NCBI RefSeq assembly: GCF_028649455.1 | Contig: NZ_JAQSIO010000001.1 | Coordinates: 1,076,900 to 1,140,899, forward strand | DNA length: 64,000 nt | Source: Curvibacter microcysteis | Lineage (GTDB): Bacteria > Pseudomonadota > Gammaproteobacteria > Burkholderiales > Burkholderiaceae_C | Direction: 5' to 3' | Shown here: positions 25,445-33,728 of the stretch, piece after piece | Numbering within the stretch: the first letter of the stretch is position 1 | Layout: every line of letters starts with the position of its first letter | Made by a program: the position numbers and the translations under genes | Notes under the pieces: generated by a model | Told to the model about the DNA's origin: nothing | What the model saw: the letters and a program-made list of their open reading frames with translations, nothing else | Databases searched by the model: none

Positions 25445-26539
25445 TCAAGCCGTGGCGCGCGCCTGGCGGCGCTGACGCACGGCGGCGGCCAGGCCTTGCA
25501 GCACGGGCACGGTTTGCTCGAAGCTGATGCAGGCATCGGTGACCGAGACACCGGGCTGCAGCGCCTGGCCCGGCACGATGTCCTGGCGGCCTTCTTGCAG
25601 GTGGCTTTCGATCATGAGGCCGGTGATGCGCGTGTCGCCTGCCGCGATTTGCTGCGCCACATCGGCCGCGACCTCGATTTGCTTGCGGTGCTGTTTGCTG
25701 CTGTTGGCGTGCGACACGTCCACCATCAGCTGCTCGCGCAGGCCGGCGGCCTTGAGCAGGGCGCAGGCTGCGTTGACGTCGGCGGCGCTGTAGTTGGGCT
25801 GCTTGCCACCGCGCAGGATGACGTGGCAGTCGTCGTTGCCGCGGGTCTCGAAGATGGCGGCCTGGCCCATCTTGGTCATGCCCATGAAGGCATGGGGCGC
25901 TTGCGCGGCCTGGATGGCATCGGCCGCGACCTTGACGCCGCCGTCGGTGCCGTTCTTCAGCCCCACCGGGCAGCTCAGGCCACTGACCAGTTGGCGGTGG
26001 CTTTGGCTTTCGGTGGTGCGCGCGCCGATGGCGCCCCAGCTCACCAGGTCGCTGATGAACTGCGGGCTCAGCAAGTCCAGGAACTCGGTGCCCACGGGCA
26101 GGCCCAGGGCCAGCACGTCGAGCAGCAGCTTGCGCGCCAGCTCCAGGCCTTCGTTGATGGCAAAGCTGCCGTCCAGGTGCGGGTCGTTGATGTAGCCCTT
26201 CCAGCCGACCGTGGTGCGCGGCTTTTCAAAGTACACGCGCATCACCACCAGCAGGTCTTCGCTCAGCGCGTCGGCTTGGGCCTTCAGTTGGCGCGCGTAG
26301 TCCATGGCCTGGGCGTGGTCGTGGATGGAACACGGCCCCACCACCACCACCAGCCGGTCGTCCGTGCCGTGCAGCACGCGGGAGATGGCGGCGCGGCTGT
26401 TCTCCACCAGGGCTTGCGCGGCCTCGGGCGCGGGCAGCCATTCCTGCAGCAGGGCGGGCGTGATCAGCGGGCGCACTGCACGGATGCGGGTGTCGTCAAT
26501 GCGGGTGGTGTCGTGGGTGCTTTGGGCGGTGGGGCTCAT
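25445..26539 (-). CDS. 3-deoxy-7-phosphoheptulonate (DAHP) synthase
   Basis: A 364-residue class-I (AroFGH-type) DAHP synthase, the first enzyme of the shikimate pathway (phosphoenolpyruvate plus erythrose 4-phosphate). Motifs: VVVGPCSIHD, MRVYFEKPRTTVGWKGYINDP, GARTTESQSHR, PVGLKNGTDG, ILRGGKQPNY, VDVSHANSSK and DACISFEQT. Length and N-terminal arm match the feedback-regulated types; which amino acid inhibits it cannot be read with confidence. The yjdM-like gene lies 36 bp upstream on the same strand, suggesting one transcript. Confidence 0.93.
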   Translation of the reverse strand: MSPTAQSTHDTTRIDDTRIRAVRPLITPALLQEWLPAPEAAQALVENSRAAISRVLHGTDDRLVVVVGPCSIHDHAQAMDYARQLKAQADALSEDLLVVMRVYFEKPRTTVGWKGYINDPHLDGSFAINEGLELARKLLLDVLALGLPVGTEFLDLLSPQFISDLVSWGAIGARTTESQSHRQLVSGLSCPVGLKNGTDGGVKVAADAIQAAQAPHAFMGMTKMGQAAIFETRGNDDCHVILRGGKQPNYSAADVNAACALLKAAGLREQLMVDVSHANSSKQHRKQIEVAADVAQQIAAGDTRITGLMIESHLQEGRQDIVPGQALQPGVSVTDACISFEQTVPVLQGLAAAVRQRRQARATA

Positions 26540-26575
26540 GGGGCGGGCTCTTGTCGTGGGGGCGGGTCGCGGGAC

Positions 26576-26932
26576 TCAGGCTTTTTTCAGGAACACGGAC
26601 TTGAGCATGAAGTTGCCCAGGTCGGTCTTGCAGTCCACATCGTGGTCGCCGTTGTCGTGCACCAGTCGGATGCTTTTGACCTTGGTGCCCTTCTTGAGCA
26701 CGGTGGACGAGCCCTTGACCTTCAAGTCCTTGATCAGCAGCACGGCGTCGCCGTCGGCCAGGGGCTGGCCATTGGCGTCGCGAATGATGCCGTCGCCGGC
26801 GGGCGCATCGTCTTCGCTGGCCTCGGCCTGGGCGGGCCACTCATGGGCGCAGTCCGGGCAAATGAATTGCTCGCCATCGGCGTAGGTGTTGTCGAGACCG
26901 CATTGCGGGCAGGCGGGGGGCGTGAGGCTCAT
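26576..26932 (-). CDS. PhnA/YjdM-family zinc-ribbon protein
   Basis: A 118-residue protein. A zinc ribbon at the start (CPQCGLDN...FICPDCAHEW, four Cys) is joined to the compact beta domain DGDAVLLIKDLKVKGSSTVLKKGTK..., the hallmark of the PhnA/YjdM family. Despite the old name, the family is not the phosphonoacetate hydrolase; its function is unsettled. It lies upstream of the DAHP synthase gene on the same strand. Confidence 0.9.
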   Translation of the reverse strand: MSLTPPACPQCGLDNTYADGEQFICPDCAHEWPAQAEASEDDAPAGDGIIRDANGQPLADGDAVLLIKDLKVKGSSTVLKKGTKVKSIRLVHDNGDHDVDCKTDLGNFMLKSVFLKKA

Positions 26933-27197
26933 GGGGCGTGTTCCAAAAATCAGCCCGACAGTGTAAGAGCCCCGCCCCAGGCGGGCTTGACTTGGGACAG
27001 TGCCTGGGCCCGCCTCAGGAGCCGTGGGTCGCGCGCTGGGTCAGCCGGTGCTGGTGCCAAGGGACTCTGTGCGCAGCGGGCCGACGCGCGGCCCGGCCCT
27101 GTTAGAGTTTTTGATTTTGGCCCTCGCCAAGGACAGCTCCCATGCACACAGCGGATTCCGCGCCAGACTTCCCCATGGCCCCATGCAGGGGGCGCGC

Positions 27198-28580
27198 ATG
27201 AGCACGACGGCCGCCGCCGCCAGCGCTGCGCCGCCTGACACGCGGCCCTTGTGGCGGGTTTTCTTGGGCTTTCTGGGGCCGATGTTGATCAGCAACATCT
27301 TGCAGGCCCTGTCGGGCACCATCAACAACATCTACATCGGCCAGATCCTGGGCGTGCAGGCCATGGCGGCGGTGTCGGGTTTCTTTCCGGTGGCGTTTTT
27401 CTGCGTGTCCTTCATCATCGGCCTGGGGGCGGGCTCCTCGGTGCTGATTGGTCAGGCCTGGGGCGCGCGTGAGCCCAGCCGGGTCAAGGCGATTGCCGGC
27501 ACAGCGCTGTGTGTGGCCTTGTCGCTGGGCTTGGTGGTGGCGCTGCTGGGCGGCAGCTTCACGGGGGCGCTGATGCAGGCCCTGGGCACGCCGGCCAACA
27601 TCCTGGACGAGGCCACGAGTTACGCGCGCATCGTGCTGCTGAACATGCCGCTGATGTTTTTGTTTTTGCTGTCCACCGCCATGTTGCGCGGCGTCAGCGA
27701 CACCGTGACGCCGCTGCGCGCGCTGCTGCTGTCCACCGTGCTGGGCCTGGTGTTCACGCCGGCCTTCATCCTGGGCTGGCTGGGCCTGCCCAAGATGGGC
27801 GTGGCCAGCGGGGCGCTGGCCTCGGTGCTGTCCACCGCCTGCGCGCTGCTGTGGCTGGGCTGGCATTTGCGCCGCCGCCTGCACCCGCTGGCACCGGACG
27901 CCGAGCTGCTGCGCCACCTGCGCATCCAGCCCCAGCTGCTGGCCACGGTGCTGCGCATTGGCGTGCCCACGGGCTTGCAGATGATCGTCATCTCGCTGGC
28001 GGAGCTGGCCCTGCTGTCCCTGGTCAACGGTTTTGGTTCGGACGCCACGGCGGCTTATGGCGCGGTGAACCAGATCGTGGCCTATGTGCAGTTCCCGGCC
28101 ATCTCGATCGCCATCACCGCCTCCATCCTGGGGGCTCAGGCAATTGGTGCGGGCCGCAGCGAGCGCCTGGGCGCCATCGCGCGCACCGGCCTGCTGATGA
28201 ACCTGGTGCTGACGGGCTCTCTGGTGGCGGTGGCCTACCTGTTCTCGCGCCCGGTGATTGGCTTTTTCATCACCAGCGCGCCGGTGCTGGAGTTGGCCCA
28301 GAGCCTGCTGCACATCATGCTGTGGAGCAGCGTGGTGTTTGGCATGGCCAGTGTGCTGTCGGGCGTGATGCGTGCCAGTGGCTCGGTGCTGGTGCCGACC
28401 TTGATTTCAATCTTCTGCATCCTGGGTGTGGAGGTGCCGGTGGCCGTGCTGGCCAGCCGGCAGATCGGCATCGAGGGCGTGTGGCTGGCCTACCCGGTGG
28501 CCTTCATCGCCATGCTGGTGCTGCAAGGCACCTACTACCGCCTGGTCTGGCGGCGCCGCCCGATCCGACGGCTGGTCTGA
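27198..28580 (+). CDS. MATE family efflux transporter (second copy)
   Basis: A 460-residue membrane protein with 12 predicted helices and two MatE repeats: GPMLISNILQALSGTINNIYIGQILG near the start and LRIGVPTGLQMIVISLAELALL in the second half. It is only distantly similar to the MATE protein at 15716. Start ATG at 27198 follows AGGGGG at good spacing; a frame open further upstream (27000) has no family likeness. Probably proton- or sodium-coupled export of toxic compounds; expressed alone. Confidence 0.88.
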   Translation: MSTTAAAASAAPPDTRPLWRVFLGFLGPMLISNILQALSGTINNIYIGQILGVQAMAAVSGFFPVAFFCVSFIIGLGAGSSVLIGQAWGAREPSRVKAIAGTALCVALSLGLVVALLGGSFTGALMQALGTPANILDEATSYARIVLLNMPLMFLFLLSTAMLRGVSDTVTPLRALLLSTVLGLVFTPAFILGWLGLPKMGVASGALASVLSTACALLWLGWHLRRRLHPLAPDAELLRHLRIQPQLLATVLRIGVPTGLQMIVISLAELALLSLVNGFGSDATAAYGAVNQIVAYVQFPAISIAITASILGAQAIGAGRSERLGAIARTGLLMNLVLTGSLVAVAYLFSRPVIGFFITSAPVLELAQSLLHIMLWSSVVFGMASVLSGVMRASGSVLVPTLISIFCILGVEVPVAVLASRQIGIEGVWLAYPVAFIAMLVLQGTYYRLVWRRRPIRRLV

Positions 28581-28610
28581 GGCCGCGCCAACTCAGCCTA
28601 GCCCCCGGGT

Positions 28611-29003
28611 TCAAGCCGTGGCGGCAAAACGCACGGCGGCCATGGCCAGGGCGAACAGCAGGCCTTGCATGAAGCGGGTGCGCAACAAGACCTCGGGGTC
28701 ACCGGGTCGGCGCCAGTGGGCGATCAGGGTCAGCACCGCACCGCTCAGCAGTGGCGACAGCAGCAGGTTGGCCACGCGCCAGCCGGGGCTGGGCAGCAGG
28801 GCCTGGGGCAGCAACCACAGGCTCAGTGCCCCGGCGGCCAGGCCCAGCACCGCGTAGCCCAGCAGGCTGAGCAGCGGGTGCAGGGCGCGCCGCGCGTGGC
28901 GCTCGCGGTTCAGGTGCAGGCCCCATTCGGCCAGGAGCTCGGCCAGCACCTGCCAGGCGACCTCACCGAACAGCTCAAGCAGCAATTCCAACAGGAGTTC
29001 CAT
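28611..29003 (-). CDS. Small membrane protein, unknown
   Basis: A 130-residue protein with a leucine/glutamate-rich amphipathic start (MELLLELLLELFGEVAWQVL), an Arg/His-rich linker, then about three hydrophobic helices (LLGYAVLGLAAGALSLWLL, VANLLLSPLLSGAVLTLIA, FMQGLLFALAMAAVRF). No family was recognised. The start is the ATG at 29003, preceded by a plain upstream sequence. It lies 45 bp after the helicase on the same strand, and may be the last gene of the SOS-box cluster. Confidence 0.65.
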   Translation of the reverse strand: MELLLELLLELFGEVAWQVLAELLAEWGLHLNRERHARRALHPLLSLLGYAVLGLAAGALSLWLLPQALLPSPGWRVANLLLSPLLSGAVLTLIAHWRRPGDPEVLLRTRFMQGLLFALAMAAVRFAATA

Positions 29004-29048
29004 GGGGTGCCAGTGTGCCGCAGGGGCCCGAGCTTGCGTTGTCAGTCG

Positions 29049-31379
29049 TCAATCCAGTGCCCACCAGCGCGGCAGCCACTGGCGTACTTCGGGGCGGGCA
29101 AAGCGGTCGTCCATCAGGTGCACCACGCCTTGGTCGCCCGGGCCGCGGATCACGCGCCCCGCTGCCTGCACGACTTTTTGCAAGCCGGGGTAGAGGTAGG
29201 TGTAGTCGTAGCCGGCGCCAAACAAGACCTGCAGGCGTTGGCGTATTTGCTCGTTGACGGGGTTGACCTGGGGCAGGCCCAAGGTGGCGACAAAAGCCCC
29301 AATCAAGCGCCGCCCAGGCAGGTCGATGCCCTCGGCAAAGGCCCCGCCCAGCACGGCAAAACCAATGCCCTGGCTGGCGTCGGTGAAGCGCGCTAAAAAA
29401 GCCTGTTGCTCGGCCTCCTGCATGCGGCGCGACTGGCTCCAGCAGGGCAACTCGGGGTGGGTTTGGGCCATCAGCTCGGCCACCTGCTGCAGGTAGTCGT
29501 AGCTGCTGAAAAACGCCAGGTAATTGCCGGGCTGGGCCTGGTACTGGGCCGCCATCAAGGCCACCAGCGGTGCCAGCGAGGCCGCGCGGTCGGCGTAGCG
29601 GGTGGACAGGTGGCGCGCGGTGTGCACCTGCAGTTGGGCCGCTTCGAAGGGCGACTCGACCTCCAGCGTGCGGTGCGCCTCGGGCAGGCCCAGCAGCTGC
29701 GCGTGGTAGTGCGGTGGCTGCAGCGTGGCCGAGAACAAGGTGCTGCTGTGCGCGCCGGCCCAGCGGGGCGCCAAAAAGGGCGCGGGCACCAGGTTGCGCA
29801 GGCACAGGCGCGAGCGCCCGGGCTCGGGCGGGCTGGGCTGGCTGGCGTCGAACAGCGAGTGGGTGTCCAGCGACTCGGCCAGGCGACAGGCTTGCAGCAC
29901 GTCGAAGTAGAACTGGCGCAGTGCGGGGTCGAACTCGGTGGGGTGCTCGGCCTGGTGCGTGCCCAGGGTTTGGCTGCATTGCTGCAGCGCCTTGAGCAGC
30001 TTGTCGGGCACTTGGGGGTAGACGGCGTAGGCCTGGGGCTGGGCCTTGTCCAGCGCCAGCCACTGGCGGCGCAACTGGGCCAGGGCTTTTTTGACGGGTG
30101 CAAAACGCTGCGCAGTGCTGCCCCGGCGCGCCTGGGCCAGGGCCTCGGGCAGCAACTCGGCGCTGTACATGTGGCGCGCGCGCTCGACCAGGTTGTGCGC
30201 CTCGTCCACCAGCAAGGCGACGCGCCAATGGTTGGCCTGGCTCAGGCCCCACAGCAGGGCACTGGCGTCGAAGTAGTAGTTGTAGTCGCCCACCACCAGG
30301 TCGACCCAGCGCGCCAGTTCCTGGCTCAGGTAGTAGGGGCAGACCTGGTGGCGCAGGGCCACGGTACGCACCTGGGCCTGGTCCAGTCGCCAGGGGCCGT
30401 GGGCCTGGGGTGCGGGGCCGGTCAAGGCGTCTTGGCGGGCGGCGGGCAGGCGGTCGTAAAAGCCCTGGGCCAGGGGGCAGGATTCACCGTGGCAGGCGCG
30501 GTCGGGGTACTCGCAGGCTTTGTCGCGGGCCACCAGCTCCAGCACGCGCAGCGGCAGGGCTTGCCGGGGGGCGAGTTGGTCCAGCGCGTGCAGGGCCAGT
30601 TGCCGGCCCGAGGTTTTGGCCGCCAGGAAGAACACCTTGTCCAGGGCCTGGACCGGGGCCGCTTTGAGCAGGGGGAACAGCGTGCCCAAGGTCTTGCCGA
30701 TGCCCGTGGGCGCCTGGGCCAGCAGGCACAGGCCGGCCTGCGCGCCCCGGTACACGGCCTCGGCCAAAGGGCGCTGGCCGGTGCGGAAGTCGGCGAATGG
30801 GAAACGCAGGGCCGTCAAAGCCGCATCACGTGTTTGGCGGTGCGCCAGTTGTTGTTCGGCCCAGGCCAGGAAGCGGGCGCATTGGGTGTCGAAATGCGCT
30901 TGCAGTTCGGCCGCGCTGAGGCGGCGCGTGAAGACCGTTTCTTGTTGCGAGCCGACCTCGAAGTACACCAGGGCCAGCTCCAGTTCGCTCAAGCCCGCTT
31001 GCTGGCAGTACAGCCAGCCGTAGACCAGGGCCTGGGCCCAGTGCAGCGTGCGTTGGGCGGGGTTTTGCCGCTCCAGCGGGCCTTTGTGGGTTTTGATTTC
31101 TTCCAGCCGGGGTGCGCTGGGGTCCAGCCCGTCGGCCCGGCCGCGCACGCGCAGGCGGCCTTGGTAATCCCCACTGAGGCTGACTTCGGCCTGGTAGCCG
31201 GCGCCGCGCCGTGCCACCACGGTGCCGTGGCCCGCTACGCCCTCCTGGGCGCTGGGCGAGGGGGTGAAGCGCAGGTCCAGGTCGCCGTGTTTGGCGGTGA
31301 ATTCACACAGCTCGCGCACTGCCACGGTGTAGACGGCCGGCTCAGGCGCTGCCTCGGGGGCCGGCGCGGCGGCGGTCAC
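29049..31379 (-). CDS. XPD/DinG-type Fe-S helicase with N-terminal nuclease-like domain
   Basis: 776 residues from a GTG start that overlaps the stop of the upstream gene (31376-31379). The N-terminal 200 residues have the PD-(D/E)XK pattern: Asp83 in GRADGLD and E94-I-K96 in RLEEIKTHKG. The helicase follows: Walker A PTGIGKT (224-230), DEAH box at 392-395, and four cysteines (289, 296, 301, 347) placed as in the Fe-S cluster of XPD/Rad3/DinG. C-terminal motifs GGAFAEGIDLPG and QAAGRVIRG are present. It should unwind 5'-3' and may cut DNA. Likely role: DNA repair, LexA-controlled with the genes before it. Confidence 0.85.
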   Translation of the reverse strand: MTAAAPAPEAAPEPAVYTVAVRELCEFTAKHGDLDLRFTPSPSAQEGVAGHGTVVARRGAGYQAEVSLSGDYQGRLRVRGRADGLDPSAPRLEEIKTHKGPLERQNPAQRTLHWAQALVYGWLYCQQAGLSELELALVYFEVGSQQETVFTRRLSAAELQAHFDTQCARFLAWAEQQLAHRQTRDAALTALRFPFADFRTGQRPLAEAVYRGAQAGLCLLAQAPTGIGKTLGTLFPLLKAAPVQALDKVFFLAAKTSGRQLALHALDQLAPRQALPLRVLELVARDKACEYPDRACHGESCPLAQGFYDRLPAARQDALTGPAPQAHGPWRLDQAQVRTVALRHQVCPYYLSQELARWVDLVVGDYNYYFDASALLWGLSQANHWRVALLVDEAHNLVERARHMYSAELLPEALAQARRGSTAQRFAPVKKALAQLRRQWLALDKAQPQAYAVYPQVPDKLLKALQQCSQTLGTHQAEHPTEFDPALRQFYFDVLQACRLAESLDTHSLFDASQPSPPEPGRSRLCLRNLVPAPFLAPRWAGAHSSTLFSATLQPPHYHAQLLGLPEAHRTLEVESPFEAAQLQVHTARHLSTRYADRAASLAPLVALMAAQYQAQPGNYLAFFSSYDYLQQVAELMAQTHPELPCWSQSRRMQEAEQQAFLARFTDASQGIGFAVLGGAFAEGIDLPGRRLIGAFVATLGLPQVNPVNEQIRQRLQVLFGAGYDYTYLYPGLQKVVQAAGRVIRGPGDQGVVHLMDDRFARPEVRQWLPRWWALD

Positions 31380-32260
31380 TCAAGGCCCTCAGGGGCGTTG
31401 GCTTCGCTGGTGTCCTCGCCACCATCGCCGAGCCGGGCCTGGCTGCGCTCGGCTTCGCTGCGCACCGGGCTGGCTTTGGACAAGGCCATCCACACCGCAA
31501 ACGGCAGCGTGCAGGGCTGGTGGCGGGCCGGGCGCAGCAGCTCGAATTCGCCGCTTTCCACCGGGCCGTGCAGCAGCCAGATGCCCAGGTGCTCAGGGAT
31601 CTCGTTGGCCTTGGCCACGCCCGCCGGGAACACGTAGTAGCAGGCCTCGCACAGCCATTCGTAGGCCTCGCGCTTGGCGGCGTGGCGCAGGTCGGACAGC
31701 AGGTCGGCGCGGCTGAACTTGATCTCGTGCACCATGGGCTGCAGGTAACGCGCGACCGAGGTGTTGCGCACCGAAAACAGGTCCGGCCGCGCCATGCGCC
31801 AGGTGTGCGGGGCGGGCGCCGGGGCCAGGGGCAGTTCTTGGTCGCTCCACAGCCGGGCCAGGGGCGCCGCCTCCTCGGCAGCAGGCGCTGACGAGGAGGC
31901 CAAGACCTCGGTGGTGGCGGCGCTGGTGGCCTCCGGCGCCTGGCTGGGCGCTTCGAGGGCCGCGCGCAGCGCCAGCTCGCGCCACACGATGCGGCCACTG
32001 CCCAGCAGCTGCTCGGCAAAGCGCTGGGCCAGGCGGTCGTGGGCGCTCAGGGCGCGCTGGCTGCGTTGCCGGGCCTCGGCCAGTTCCTGGATGCCAGCGT
32101 CGGTGAGCTTGAGGGTTTCATGCCCTTCGGCGCTGGTGTGCAGCTGCACCAGGCCAGCGGCCAGCAGGTCGATTTCCAGCCCGTCCTTGCAGGGCCAGCC
32201 GGCCGAGCGCCAGATGCCCATCAAGCGGGTGCGGTGAAAGCGGCTGAGCTTGAATGCCAT
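31376..32260 (-). CDS. MmcB-like PD-(D/E)XK fold protein, putative repair nuclease
   Basis: A 294-residue protein from the ATG at 32260 (AGGGGG upstream). Residues 1-85 look like a winged-helix-like domain (RTRLMGIWRSAGWPC, LTDAGIQELAEARQR); an Ala/Pro linker follows; the C-terminal part has RPDLFSVR (Asp160), MVHEIKFSRADLLSDLR (Glu179, Lys181) and the EHLGIWLLHG ending, which I match to the D...ExK core of MmcB-like nucleases. The 4-bp overlap with the helicase argues for a complex or coupled function. The family assignment is by pattern only. Confidence 0.6.
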   Translation of the reverse strand: MAFKLSRFHRTRLMGIWRSAGWPCKDGLEIDLLAAGLVQLHTSAEGHETLKLTDAGIQELAEARQRSQRALSAHDRLAQRFAEQLLGSGRIVWRELALRAALEAPSQAPEATSAATTEVLASSSAPAAEEAAPLARLWSDQELPLAPAPAPHTWRMARPDLFSVRNTSVARYLQPMVHEIKFSRADLLSDLRHAAKREAYEWLCEACYYVFPAGVAKANEIPEHLGIWLLHGPVESGEFELLRPARHQPCTLPFAVWMALSKASPVRSEAERSQARLGDGGEDTSEANAPEGLE

Positions 32261-32271
32261 GCATGGCCCCC

Positions 32272-32982
32272 TCAGGCGCCGGGCTCGGGCCCCAGGGCGC
32301 GGCACAGGGCGGCGCGGGCCAGCAAGCGGGTGGAGTCCAGCGTGGGCAGGGCCGAGTTGCCGTCGTTGAGGATCAGCGGAATCTCGGTGCAGCCCAGCAC
32401 CACGGCGTCGCAGCCCTGCTGCTGAAAGTCCTGCACCCAGGCTTGAAAGCGCTGCACGGTGGCCGCTTTGAGCACCCCGCGCACCAGCTCGTCCATGATC
32501 AGTTGGCCCATGGCTGCGCGCACTTCGGGCGCGGGCCGCACACAGTCCAGGCCTTGGGCAGCCAAGGCCTGCGGGTAGACCTCGCTGTCGAGCAGCCAGC
32601 GCGTGCCCATCAGGCCCAGGCGGCGAAAGCCGCGGGCGCGGGCAGCCTCGGCCACCACCTCGGCGATGTGCAGCCAGGGCCTGGGGGAGTGAGGTCGCAC
32701 CTGCTCAAAGGCCTGGTGGATGGTGTTGTCGGGGCAGATCAGGAAGTCGGCGCCGGCCGCGGCCAGCTTGTGGGCGGAGTCGAGCATGAGCGCGGCCACA
32801 CCGGCGAGGTCCTGGCGCTCCAGGCAGTCCACATAGTGCCGCAGTGAGGGTGTGTGAAGCGACACCTCGGGGTGGCCGTGCGGGCCCAGCCAGCGTGCGC
32901 CCTCTTCGCACACCGTGCGGTAGCACAGGGCCGCGCCTTCGGCCGAGCAGCCGACGATGCCGATGTGCAGCGGCGCGCTCAT
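32272..32982 (-). CDS. Aspartate/glutamate racemase family protein
   Basis: A 236-residue protein. Two catalytic-type cysteines are in the usual places: LICPDNTIHQAF (first half) and VVLGCTEIPLIL (second half), with HIAEVV and FRRLGLMGT motifs, as in the Asp/Glu/hydantoin racemase family. Its start overlaps the stop of tag by 4 bp (32979-32982), so it is translated with the repair genes, an odd setting for a metabolic racemase. D-amino acid production or a moonlighting role is possible. Confidence 0.85.
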   Translation of the reverse strand: MSAPLHIGIVGCSAEGAALCYRTVCEEGARWLGPHGHPEVSLHTPSLRHYVDCLERQDLAGVAALMLDSAHKLAAAGADFLICPDNTIHQAFEQVRPHSPRPWLHIAEVVAEAARARGFRRLGLMGTRWLLDSEVYPQALAAQGLDCVRPAPEVRAAMGQLIMDELVRGVLKAATVQRFQAWVQDFQQQGCDAVVLGCTEIPLILNDGNSALPTLDSTRLLARAALCRALGPEPGA

Positions 32983-33626
32983 GCGGCGCTGGGCTGGCTG
33001 CTGCGCTGGCTCAGCGCGGGCTCACGCACATGGCAGCCTTGCAGGTGGTCGTTGACCAGGCCCATGGCCTGCATGAAGGCGTACATGGTGGTGGGTCCGA
33101 CAAAGCTCCAGCCGCGTCGGCGCAGGTCTTTGGACAAGGCCACCGATTCGGGCGAGGTGGTCAGGCCTTGCAGGCTGGCGTGGGTGATCTCGGGCGGGCG
33201 CTGGTGGGCGGGGGGCTCGAAGCGCCAGAAGTAGGCTGCCAGCGAGCCGAACTCCTCGCGCAAGGCCTGGGCGCAGCGCGCGTTGTTCAGGGTCGAAACG
33301 ATCTTGCCTCGGTGGCGCACGATGCCGGCGTTGAGCAGCAGTCGCTGCACGTCGGCTTCGTCAAAACGCGCCACGGCGTCGATGTCGAACTGTGCAAAGG
33401 CAGCGCGAAATGCCTCGCGCTTGTTGAGGATGGTGAGCCAGCTCAGGCCGGCCTGAAAGCCTTCGAGGCAAATCTTTTCGAACAGGCGGCGGTCATCGTG
33501 TACCGGCCGGCCCCACTCCTCGTCGTGGTAGCGCTGGTACTCGGGTGTGGCCCGGCACCAGAGGCAGCGCCAGGCGCCGTGCTCGTCGCTGAAAAGGCCG
33601 GCGGGGACGGGGGAAGAGGCAAGCAT
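32979..33626 (-). CDS. tag: DNA-3-methyladenine glycosylase I
   Basis: A 215-residue Tag glycosylase, which removes 3-methyladenine from alkylated DNA. Motifs: CLWCRATPEYQRYHDEEWG near the start (zinc-site Cys and His), FEKICLEGFQAGLSWLTILNKRE with the catalytic Glu, NAGIVRHRGKI, and the GWSFVGPTTMYAFMQAMGLVNDH ending. ATG at 33626. A LexA box lies 6 bp upstream of the start, so this gene is probably SOS-controlled. First gene of a run with the racemase, nuclease-like and helicase genes. Confidence 0.94.
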   Translation of the reverse strand: MLASSPVPAGLFSDEHGAWRCLWCRATPEYQRYHDEEWGRPVHDDRRLFEKICLEGFQAGLSWLTILNKREAFRAAFAQFDIDAVARFDEADVQRLLLNAGIVRHRGKIVSTLNNARCAQALREEFGSLAAYFWRFEPPAHQRPPEITHASLQGLTTSPESVALSKDLRRRGWSFVGPTTMYAFMQAMGLVNDHLQGCHVREPALSQRSSQPSAA

Positions 33627-33630
33627 GATG

Positions 33631-33650
33631 AACTGTAAATAAATACAGTT
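33631..33650. promoter_or_regulatory. LexA (SOS) box upstream of tag
   Basis: CTGTAAATAAATACAG (33633-33648) matches the CTGT-N8-ACAG consensus fully; the arms extend to AACTGTA / TACAGTT, giving 7-bp perfect arms around an AT-rich centre. It ends 4-6 bp before the tag start codon and overlaps the region where the -10 and RNA start must lie, the right place for repression. Confidence 0.75.
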
Positions 33651-33728
33651 TATACGACGGCCGGCCGGGGCTTGTCCAGCCCGGGACAGCCCCGGTCGAC
33701 GGGCCGCGCGGGGCGACCGGCACGGGCC

